Shown piece after piece: positions 7,837-14,074 of a DNA stretch of 16,622 nucleotides. The notes below the pieces were generated by a model. The model was not told the DNA's origin and did no database searches. It saw nothing but the letters and a program-made list of their open reading frames with translations. The DNA comes from an uncultured Clostridia bacterium (GTDB taxonomy: Bacteria > Bacillota > Clostridia > Oscillospirales > Ruminococcaceae), in the NCBI GenBank assembly GCA_947427325.1, contig CANEHP010000028.1, forward strand, positions 1-16,622, in the 5' to 3' direction. Both the position numbers and the translations under genes were made by a program. The first letter of the stretch is position 1. Every line of letters begins with the position of its first letter.

Positions 7837-9786
7837 ATGAAAATTCGTACATTGCTTATCTTTGCGCTTTTGTTTTTTTCACTTACTTCTATAATTACCT
7901 ATGCCATATATTGTTCTAATACCATGAATAAGGTTGCAAAGGAACAATATGAAAGAATGTATTCCGATATTGCCGCTAACGAGGCTATGGGAGTCGATAA
8001 CTATATCGGTACTTTGACTCAGACAGCGTCTATTTTAGCCAAAAATGAGACGCTGAGCAGCTTTGAGTTAGCAGACAGCGCTGAAGCTCAAAAAGCCGCT
8101 GACGCTGCCGAGAGCTTTGTTAATTCCGAAACGGGGATTTCACGGGTAATTGTTTTTGATAAAAAGGGTGTATCGGTTTTTAAAACATCCAATCCCAACA
8201 ACGTGAAATATCATGAGTTTACCGCAGAACAAATTGCGGATATGAAACGCGGCGGAGTCTATATTTGTCCCTTGTATGACGATAACAACCGCGTAACCAA
8301 GTACGAAATTGCCGCTTCCGCAGTATTAAGCGACCGAATCTTAATGGTATTTTTCTCGGCCGATGATCTTGACTTATTGGCAAAGGCAGGAAACTTTCCC
8401 GTTAACGGGCGCACGGTTTTTGTTGACAGCTTGGGAAATGTTATTGATTCCGCTTCCGTCTATAGAGGAATAATTTCCGAGATTGCATCCAAGCAGGGAT
8501 ATGAGGAGTTTTCGAGTATCAATAATGCAATAACAGATCATTCCAAGCTCAATACATCTTTATATTTTGACGTAAACAGAACTTCGGGAGTTTCTTATAC
8601 AACAAAATGCAGCGGCAGTAATTGGTATGTTGCGGCATTGGCAGAAGCGGATAAGGCCTATACATATTCATCCGAGGCTTCATCTCGGGTTATTGGGCTT
8701 ATTGCGGGATTATCCGTGCTGTTTTTAGCCGTTTATATTGCTTCGGCTGTATTGGTGACAAAGCCTCTTACAGATATAAAGGATACTCTCGCAAAAATTT
8801 ATAGAGGCGACCACGACTCAAGAATTATTATCAACAGTAAAAACGAATACAAGGATATAGCAGATTCATTTAACAGTCTTCTTGATAATGTTGTGGTCAG
8901 TGAAAAAAGATACCGTACAATCGTTGAGATGTCTGATGATATAGTGTTTGAGTGGAATCTTAAAAGCAGCAGCATCACATTTTCAAACAACATTAATAAA
9001 AAATTCAGTTATCGTGCTCCTACTGACAATTTCAGCGACAGTTTCCTGGTTAAGGGCAAGGTTCATCCCGATGACAGCGAGCGCTATCGCATGGATTTGG
9101 AAAAGCTTGAAAAGGGAGAAGAGCTTAAGGACAACACCTACCGCTGGAAAAATATTTACGGCGATTATATTTGGATGCAGATGAAAACCTCTGCCGTTCG
9201 TGATTCAGAGGGCAATATTGTAAAGATAATAGGCGTTCTTTCCGATGTAGACCGTGCTAAAAAGGGCGAATTACAGCTGATGCAGCGTGCAAGCTATGAT
9301 GCTCTGACAGGGGTTTACAACAGAGAAACCATTGAAAATGTCATCAATAACGAGATTTTAAAAATGGCTGAGGGAAGCGATAAATTTGCTATTCTCTTTG
9401 TTGATATCGACGACTTTAAGATTTTCAACGATAAGTACAGCCACGCAACAGGCGACCAGGTGCTTAAATTTGTCACCGATTCTATCGGCGAAATCGTGAG
9501 CGACTATGGCTATATCGGTCGATATGGCGGAGATGAATTTATTGTTTGCACAAGAAATGTTACCACCAATATTCCAGAAAATATTGCAAGAGATATTCTT
9601 GCTAAGCTGAAAGCGGGCTTTGTGTGCGATTCGGACGATCACCTGACGGTAAGCGTCAGCATCGGCGTTTATATAGTAAGCGACAGCTCTAAGAGCGTTG
9701 AAGAAATTATCTCGATTGCCGACGGCGCAATGTATAAGATTAAGAAAAAAGGTAAATCAGGCTTTGGAATAGTTAATAACATATAA
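7837..9786 (+). CDS. Membrane-bound sensory diguanylate cyclase (sensor-HAMP-PAS-GGDEF)
   Basis: Makes cyclic di-GMP from two GTP in response to an external signal. The ATG at 7837 has GGAG (7826-7829) 7 bases upstream; a TTG at 7831 is less likely. There are 649 residues: TM1 (about 4-25), an extracellular sensor of about 255 residues that looks like a Cache domain, TM2 (about 285-307) and HAMP (about 308-360). A PAS fold follows (about 360-485, VHPDDSERY and the PAC-like YIWMQMKTSAVRD), then the GGDEF domain. The active-site motif RYGGDEF is intact (GGDEF 564-568) and the metal-binding FVDIDDFK is present. The RxxD product-inhibition site, normally a few residues before GGDEF, is absent: the stretch reads SDYGYIGRY. 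The gene stands alone with its own promoter and a strong terminator. No EAL domain or c-di-GMP effector is seen nearby. Confidence 0.93.
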   Translation: MKIRTLLIFALLFFSLTSIITYAIYCSNTMNKVAKEQYERMYSDIAANEAMGVDNYIGTLTQTASILAKNETLSSFELADSAEAQKAADAAESFVNSETGISRVIVFDKKGVSVFKTSNPNNVKYHEFTAEQIADMKRGGVYICPLYDDNNRVTKYEIAASAVLSDRILMVFFSADDLDLLAKAGNFPVNGRTVFVDSLGNVIDSASVYRGIISEIASKQGYEEFSSINNAITDHSKLNTSLYFDVNRTSGVSYTTKCSGSNWYVAALAEADKAYTYSSEASSRVIGLIAGLSVLFLAVYIASAVLVTKPLTDIKDTLAKIYRGDHDSRIIINSKNEYKDIADSFNSLLDNVVVSEKRYRTIVEMSDDIVFEWNLKSSSITFSNNINKKFSYRAPTDNFSDSFLVKGKVHPDDSERYRMDLEKLEKGEELKDNTYRWKNIYGDYIWMQMKTSAVRDSEGNIVKIIGVLSDVDRAKKGELQLMQRASYDALTGVYNRETIENVINNEILKMAEGSDKFAILFVDIDDFKIFNDKYSHATGDQVLKFVTDSIGEIVSDYGYIGRYGGDEFIVCTRNVTTNIPENIARDILAKLKAGFVCDSDDHLTVSVSIGVYIVSDSSKSVEEIISIADGAMYKIKKKGKSGFGIVNNI

Positions 9787-9831
9787 TTTTGAGTCAATGT
9801 ATTTTTATACTGACATACTTGTCCTCCTCCC

Positions 9832-9873
9832 AAAAACAGCGTTTTTAAAGTTTTCTTTAAAAGCGCTGTTTTT
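9832..9873 (+). terminator. Strong intrinsic terminator after the GGDEF gene
   Basis: A 19-bp stem with one G-U pair (9832-9850 with 9855-9873) closes on a TTTT loop, and the 3' arm ends in a TTTTT run. The 5' arm begins with AAAAA, so it may also work on the opposite strand. It starts 45 bases after the cyclase stop. Confidence 0.9.
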
Positions 9874-9949
9874 ATGAAATTCGATGAAGGGAAAAGCCCG
9901 ATTTTATGTTAACTCATGATAATTAATTGACAATTTACAGTTTAGGTGT

Positions 9950-10006
9950 CGGCTTAGACGACGGATTTGAAATTTTTTCCGCTGACATTTTAAATCGGTG
10001 AAGCCG
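9950..10006. repeat. Imperfect stem-loop in the gap before the XRE gene
   Basis: CGGCTT (9950-9955) pairs with AAGCCG (10001-10006). Inside, CGGATTTGAAAT pairs 10/12 with ATTTTAAATCGG. No T-run follows. Further short palindromes lie to its right, such as CAACC-ATC-GGTTG near 10051-10063. Apart from these, the terminator at 9832-9873 and the promoter at 10086-10114, the 387-base gap 9787-10173 holds nothing I recognise. Confidence 0.35.
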
Positions 10007-10085
10007 TTCCGCAACTGTCGACTGTCAACCATCGTTTTTACCGCCGTGTTCAACCATCGGTTGAAAAGCTTAAACAACCGGTTTA

Positions 10086-10114
10086 TTGTGCATTATCGGA
10101 TTATATGTTAAAAT
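10086..10114 (+). promoter_or_regulatory. Extended -10 promoter of the XRE regulator gene
   Basis: TTGTGC (10086-10091) is followed after 17 bp by TAAAAT (10109-10114), preceded by TG at 10106-10107 (TGTTAAAAT, an extended -10). The regulator ATG is 60 bases downstream. Confidence 0.6.
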
Positions 10115-10173
10115 AACACTGTCGGAACAATTTGCAAATTAACGATAAAAATAAGAGGAAAGGTTTTTACATT

Positions 10174-10845
10174 ATGAAAACAATAAGAATACAGGAAGTT
10201 ATAAAGGAAAAGAGAACCGAAAAAAATTTAAGTCAAGAGGCTTTGGCAGAGTCGTTCGGCATATCGGTACAGGCTGTCAGCAAATGGGAAACAGGTCTTT
10301 CCTATCCCGATATTACCATGCTTCCTAAAATTTGCGATTATTTTAATATAACCATGGATACGCTTTTTTACGGCGAGGAAGAACCGTCTTTAAGAGAGCT
10401 GCCCGACGACGATAAATACAGAGTGGTTCAGTGTATAGGCAGCAAGGTTATTTCTCATGAGGAATATGACAGCAAGAAAAAAATTAAGCTGCTGATTCCA
10501 AGCTCTTCCGATAAAAAATTTGATTTGGAGGTTTGGGGTTCGGCGGATATTGACGGAGACATAAACGGCAGTGTTAATGCAGGCGGCGGCGTAAACTGCG
10601 GTGGAATAGGCGGATATGTTGAAGCGAGGGGCGGTGTAAACTGCGGCAGCATCGGCGGCTTTTTGAAATCAAACGGAGGCGTAAACTGCGGTAATGTTGG
10701 CGGTGACGCCGACTGCCAAGGCAGTTTGAATTGCGGCAATATAAAGGGCAATGCAACAGCTCAGAAAATAAAGTGCAAAAGGGTTGAAGGAAATATAAAT
10801 TGCGACAAGGTTATTATTAAGAAAGATGATGACGACGAGGATTAA
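10174..10845 (+). CDS. XRE-family regulator with C-terminal cysteine-bearing repeat domain
   Basis: Start ATG at 10174, preceded by GAGGAAAGG (10155-10163); an in-frame ATT/ATG-less extension to 10132 has no such site. There are 223 residues. Residues 5-65 are a classic XRE helix-turn-helix (LSQEALAESFGISVQAVSKWE). A linker of about 55 residues leads to a repeat domain (about 118-215). There GGVNCGxIGG recurs every 15 residues, with Cys at 142, 157, 172, 187 and a weaker 201 and 210, plus one at 181. The tail is KKDDDDED. The alternating small/hydrophobic pattern (DIDGDINGSVNA...) resembles the beta-solenoid of bactofilins, so the C-terminal half may stack or polymerise. The stacked Cys could bind metal or sense redox. 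That is inference; no target operator is seen. It is a single gene between its own promoter and a repeat element. Confidence 0.85.
   Translation: MKTIRIQEVIKEKRTEKNLSQEALAESFGISVQAVSKWETGLSYPDITMLPKICDYFNITMDTLFYGEEEPSLRELPDDDKYRVVQCIGSKVISHEEYDSKKKIKLLIPSSSDKKFDLEVWGSADIDGDINGSVNAGGGVNCGGIGGYVEARGGVNCGSIGGFLKSNGGVNCGNVGGDADCQGSLNCGNIKGNATAQKIKCKRVEGNINCDKVIIKKDDDDED
10591..10767 (+). repeat. 45-bp in-frame tandem repeat inside the XRE gene
   Basis: The core GTAAACTGCGG begins at 10591, 10636 and 10681, a diverged TTGAATTGCGG follows at 10726, and a more degenerate unit begins at 10768. The first four starts are spaced exactly 45 bp (15 codons). Each unit encodes one VNCGxxGG rung. The unit length keeps the reading frame, so gain or loss of a unit would change only the number of rungs. 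Confidence 0.85.
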
Positions 10846-10916
10846 TACTAATCCCTTTTAAAACTGTCGGGTTGGTGTTTCGGGTGCAATCCCTTTTAAA
10901 ACTGTTGGATTGGTAT
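10845..10916. repeat. 72-bp repeat element with inverted ends, abutting the XRE stop codon
   Basis: It begins ATACTAATCC and ends GGATTGGTAT, near-perfect inverted termini. Inside are two 27-base direct copies, AATCCCTTTTAAAACTGT plus a G/T-rich tail, at 10850-10876 and 10888-10914. The first base overlaps the last base of the TAA of the XRE gene. Its termini resemble those of the palindrome at 13770-13892 (ATACCAATCACCCGTTAAAA), which suggests one dispersed family. It may also help end transcription, but no U-tract follows. Confidence 0.5.
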
Positions 10917-11048
10917 AAGAAACAGTATAAGAGACTGTCAAACCAAAAGCCCGATTAAAAATTACCTTGATCTGATTTTTTTATTAGCAATGCCGCCAAT
11001 AAATAACCGACCATAAAAAAGATGAAATGATTTTATTTTTGTATAGTT

Positions 11049-11092
11049 AAAAAAACCTCTCTATTGAACTGCTCAAAGGGAGGTCGTTTTTT
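11049..11092. terminator. Bidirectional terminator between convergent genes
   Basis: ACCTCTCT (11055-11062) pairs with AGGGAGGT (11077-11084), 8 bp with one G-U. An A-run lies on the left and TCGTTTTTT on the right. Read leftward, the stem is followed at once by seven T, so it works best for the asparaginase transcript. Read rightward it can end the XRE transcript. Confidence 0.82.
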
Positions 11093-11366
11093 CTAAAATA
11101 AAGCTGTGTGAATTTTTAAACGCATTTATTATCATAACAGTATTTTCCGACAGCTAAAAAACCAACAAAAACAATGAAGATTTTTCAAGGTTTTTTTGCG
11201 GTTTTGACTCGATTATTTTTCGGGAAATAATAAAATCAAGTGAACTTATTATTCTATTGTGCAATATGCTAAAATAAAACATAATCCTATTATTACATAT
11301 TACCAAAAACATTTCACATTATTTTTTAAATACCGTTACGGGATTTTTTATCGGGATTTTTATTCA
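11093..11366. other. Gene-free AT-rich spacer
   Basis: Very AT-rich spacer after the asparaginase stop. It has one weak hairpin (ATTATTT-TTCGGG-AAATAAT, 11212-11231) and scattered promoter-like hexamers (TTGACT at 11204, TAAAAT at 11270) that are not correctly spaced. I see no gene. The + strand frame running on from here is the antisense of the asparaginase gene. Confidence 0.5.
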
Positions 11367-12356
11367 TTACGGCACAATATCTCCCGCCAAAGACCTGCAC
11401 AATACCTCTTCCGGATCATATTCCGCAGCGGCGCAAAGCCAAAGCTTAACATAGGCGGCTATTGGCGAAAGATTGTTCACCGGAACAAGGTGCATATTAT
11501 TAAAAGCCTGTGTGCTTTCGTAGCACTCTCCGCTTTCCGTCCCCGTAAGAAATATTTTTATGCCGTTTTTATTGGCGGTACGGAAAAAATCCGAAGGGAA
11601 AATTGCCTTTGTATTTATAGTGCCGGAGTGATAGCTGCCGTGAAGAATATATTTTATCTTCGGCTCTATCTTAGGATAAACCATACCAAGGTAAGGCTCT
11701 ATTCTCAGAATATTATCCGCTTCCTCCGTCAGTGTGTTTGGATTGAAATAATCTGTCTGATTGGAAAATTCTTTATATTCAGGGTTGATGTGAAAGTTAT
11801 AATCCGAGTCAAAGCTTCCGTAATAGCTGTCCATAATGCTGAAAATACAGTCGGTAAAGGCTTGTCTTTCCAGCAGTCTGCTGCCCTTGTGAATTTTTGG
11901 GATATCGTTTTGGTTTTTGTAGGACACCCACACTCCCGCCGATTTTACCCTTTGAATAAATCTTACTGCGCAGTGAAGGTTAATCAAGCCGTTTGCCTTA
12001 GGGTTTTCTATGGTGTAGTTGCTTGAAACAAGACATATGGGAACATCCGCCTTTAATGTGTAGGACAAAACGGCGGCGGAATATTGAAGCGTATCTGTAC
12101 CGTGAGTAATAATTATTCCGTCATAGCCCTTTGTAAGATTTTCCGAAACCGTTTTAACAAGCTTTCTTATAGTAGCCCCCGTGTTGTTTTCGCTAAGCTC
12201 GGTGTAGGGCTGTAAAATATCGTAATCAAAGCATATTCCGTATTTTTCACTGTATTTTTCCAGGATAAGATACGGTTTTTTTTCGTCGGTGGATATTATG
12301 TCGCCCTTTACGGTGCTGCCTATTGTTCCTCCGGTAAAAATGAAAAGCAGCTTCAT
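11367..12356 (-). CDS. Asparaginase-family protein (type I L-asparaginase-like)
   Basis: 329 residues, the usual family length. The N-terminus carries the first active-site motif FTGGTIGS (nucleophile Thr11 by analogy). The second motif THGTDTLQYSA lies at residues 84-94 (Thr87, Asp88). The C-terminal domain has GTINTKAIFPSDF and NNLSPIAAYVKLWL, matching the family pattern. The canonical reaction is asparagine to aspartate plus ammonia. There is no signal peptide, so it is cytoplasmic. The conserved catalytic Lys, expected shortly before an AF/TF motif, is hard to place: the region reads KIHKGSRLLERQAF and is shorter than in classical enzymes. AGAAGG lies about 10 bases upstream of the start. 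It follows dprA on the same strand after 132 bases and is probably co-transcribed. Confidence 0.85.
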   Translation of the reverse strand: MKLLFIFTGGTIGSTVKGDIISTDEKKPYLILEKYSEKYGICFDYDILQPYTELSENNTGATIRKLVKTVSENLTKGYDGIIITHGTDTLQYSAAVLSYTLKADVPICLVSSNYTIENPKANGLINLHCAVRFIQRVKSAGVWVSYKNQNDIPKIHKGSRLLERQAFTDCIFSIMDSYYGSFDSDYNFHINPEYKEFSNQTDYFNPNTLTEEADNILRIEPYLGMVYPKIEPKIKYILHGSYHSGTINTKAIFPSDFFRTANKNGIKIFLTGTESGECYESTQAFNNMHLVPVNNLSPIAAYVKLWLCAAAEYDPEEVLCRSLAGDIVP

Positions 12357-12488
12357 TTGTGATTTTGCCTTCTTTCAAAAAATTTCTATAATGCGGATTT
12401 TTGTCGGATTGTATAAATCCGATGCGGGAATACCGACGTATTTCAAGGACGTGCGCCAATTCTTATCGGAACAGCTTTTGAGTTATGC

Positions 12489-13757
12489 TTATTCTGAAAT
12501 CTCATAATTTGCCCCCGGCTTAGATGTTATTATTCCCGCCATTTCGAGTTCTAACAGATACAGCGAAATATCATCGGGAGAAATTCCGCAGGAATCGGTA
12601 ATTGATTCCAGCTGCTGTCGTCCGTTTTCTGCCAGGAAATCATAAATCAATTTATATTCGGGTTCCTTGTTTTCAAAATCAAACTCCTCCGCTTTTATTT
12701 CTCCGCTTAGCTTGGATTCTTCTGAACCGTTTAATTCCTCTGCCAGCCGTGTTCTTGTTTTTTCGCTTTCCGAAGCTGATTTGGAGTGAGAATTTTCCTT
12801 TGCCTGTTCATTTTCCTTTTTGCTGAAAATAAAGTGATTTTCTGGATAAACGGTATATTTTTCGTTAATGGCATTCAGCTTGTCCGTATAAGCGGAATAA
12901 TAGTAATTTACCACATCAAGATAGTTAAACAGCGGTATTGCTCCGTCTCTCAAATACTTTACAACTCCGCAGTAATCGGGGTCGAAAAGATCATGGGGCG
13001 GAACGCAGAACAAATCTCTGCCCTGCTGCAAAGCATGCTCGGCAGTGATAAGCGATCCGCTTTTCATTCCCGCCTGAAACACTATTGTGCCCAGGGATAA
13101 GCCCGACAATATTCTGTTTCTTGCATGAAAATAGGTTTTTGATGTTTGAGAATAAGGCATCAGCTCGCTTATGCAAGCGCCCCCTAACTCGTAAATTCTT
13201 TCTCTTGTGGGAATACTGCCTTTGGGGTAATCTATGCCTATTCCACAGGCTAAAACGCCTATAGTTTTGGCGTTGACTTCAATAGCCGACTGATGCACTA
13301 AATGATCCACTCCCACTGCCATTCCGCTGACTAAAACCGTGCCAAGCTTAGCCAGATCCATACAAGTACGTCTTGTTACCTTGGCGGTGTAGGCGGTTGC
13401 TCCTCTCGCTCCTACGCCTGTTACGCATACCTCGTCGTTTAAGCCCTTTAAGCTGCCCTTATAAAACAGAAGTATGGGAGGATTGTATATGTTTTGCAGT
13501 CTGTAGGGATAATCCTCATCATTAAGGGTGACGATTTTTATTCCGCTCTTTTCACATTCCCGCATTATTCTTTGGGCATTTTCCAGGGTGGAGGAATTAA
13601 GCCTTTTTACTTCTGTTTGGGAGAGGAATTTTGTTTCCCTGTCCCCTGCTATTGCTTCATAAACGTTTTTAACAGAGCCGTAATGCTGAATAAGCTGAAG
13701 AGATTTAGGGTTGGCTGCGCCCATTACCTTTAACAGCCAAAGATAATATTCCGTCAT
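12489..13757 (-). CDS. dprA: DNA-processing protein DprA/Smf, divergent
   Basis: Binds single-stranded DNA and loads RecA during transformation. I choose the start at 13757 (MTEYYLWLLK) because AGGAG lies 5 bases upstream; the frame extends to 13805 but that part is inside a palindromic element. There are 422 residues. A SAM-like N-terminus (about 1-65) is followed by the Rossmann-type DprA fold (about 70-280) with SGMAVGVDHLVH, CGIGIDYPKG, HARNRILSGLS and KSGSLITAEHAL. A charged linker of about 60 residues (about 305-366, rich in Lys/Glu/Ser) leads to a C-terminal winged helix (about 367-420). The usual VGSRxxT motif reads GVGARGAT and the family's SGLARGID reads SGMAVGVD, so it is a diverged member. 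Two repeat elements lie directly upstream; the asparaginase gene lies downstream. Confidence 0.88.
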   Translation of the reverse strand: MTEYYLWLLKVMGAANPKSLQLIQHYGSVKNVYEAIAGDRETKFLSQTEVKRLNSSTLENAQRIMRECEKSGIKIVTLNDEDYPYRLQNIYNPPILLFYKGSLKGLNDEVCVTGVGARGATAYTAKVTRRTCMDLAKLGTVLVSGMAVGVDHLVHQSAIEVNAKTIGVLACGIGIDYPKGSIPTRERIYELGGACISELMPYSQTSKTYFHARNRILSGLSLGTIVFQAGMKSGSLITAEHALQQGRDLFCVPPHDLFDPDYCGVVKYLRDGAIPLFNYLDVVNYYYSAYTDKLNAINEKYTVYPENHFIFSKKENEQAKENSHSKSASESEKTRTRLAEELNGSEESKLSGEIKAEEFDFENKEPEYKLIYDFLAENGRQQLESITDSCGISPDDISLYLLELEMAGIITSKPGANYEISE

Positions 13758-13769
13758 AATAACTCCTAT

Positions 13770-13892
13770 TCGACAGCACCGCACAAATATACCAATACCA
13801 ATCACCCGTTAAAAGCCTGACGTCCTTACGTCAATCTTGTCAGGCGATTTAACGGTTATTAGTATGAATATCAATATACTGTGCGGTGTCGA
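13770..13892. repeat. 123-bp imperfect palindrome upstream of dprA
   Basis: The ends TCGACAGCACCGCACA and TGTGCGGTGTCGA are inverted copies. Further in, ATACCAATCACCCGTTAAAA pairs with TTTAACGGTTATTAGTAT and GCCTGAC with GTCAGGC. The centre has its own small hairpin, GACGT-CCTT-ACGTC (13819-13832). The right end stops 5 bases short of the MITE-like element. The left end is 13 bases from the dprA start, just outside its ribosome binding site. No ORF fits inside. It is a dispersed repeat or a large RNA hairpin in the dprA leader. Confidence 0.65.
13786..13794 (-). promoter_or_regulatory. Candidate extended -10 for dprA inside the palindrome
   Basis: On the minus strand TGGTATATT reads as an extended -10 (TGn plus TATATT, 5/6) about 30 bases before the dprA ATG. 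The matching -35 is poor (TTTTAA at 17 bp). If real, the repeat element supplies the dprA promoter. Confidence 0.25.
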
Positions 13893-13897
13893 TTATC

Positions 13898-14059
13898 CTA
13901 GTGTGGTGTCCCACTCAAAAATGAAATAAGATGCGCAGCAATTTTTTCCATATGCAAGGCGGAGGACGAAGGCTTGCCGGCGCAAGTCGAGGACGACAAC
14001 GAAGCATATGGGAAAAAGGGCAAGCAGATATTTTATTTTTGAGCGGGACAGCACACTAG
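13898..14059. mobile_element. MITE-like element, 162 bp, long terminal inverted repeats
   Basis: Both ends read CTAGTGTG(G/C)TGTCCC(A/G)CTC followed by AAAAAT(G/A)AAATA, on opposite strands. The similarity continues with some mismatches to CATATGC, giving arms of 58 bases (13898-13955) and 56 bases (14004-14059). The 48-base centre is GC-rich and has no ORF. It contains a short palindrome CTTGC-CGGC-GCAAG. The near-palindromic structure, sharp ends and lack of coding capacity fit a miniature inverted-repeat element moved by a transposase in trans. CTAG at both tips may be a target duplication or part of the repeat. Together with the 123-bp palindrome it fills almost all of the 317-base gap 13758-14074. 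Confidence 0.7.
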
Positions 14060-14074
14060 TTTTTCAAAAAATAA

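Noticed and set aside
10591..10767. CRISPR-like array from regular 45-bp spacing
   Set aside because: The units are contiguous, in frame and coding (one 15-residue rung each). There are no unique spacers.
11259..12026. Open frame of 255 codons on the + strand
   Set aside because: It is antisense to the asparaginase-family gene, which has clear active-site motifs. The + frame product is rich in Arg/Phe/Tyr/Ile with no family resemblance and no ribosome binding site.
12357..12507. Small genes in the dprA-asparaginase gap, on either strand
   Set aside because: Frames on both strands are open (for example MRIFVGLYKSDAGIPTYFKD from 12390, + strand), but neither has a good ribosome binding site, and each runs into one of the flanking genes. 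Chance is the simpler explanation.
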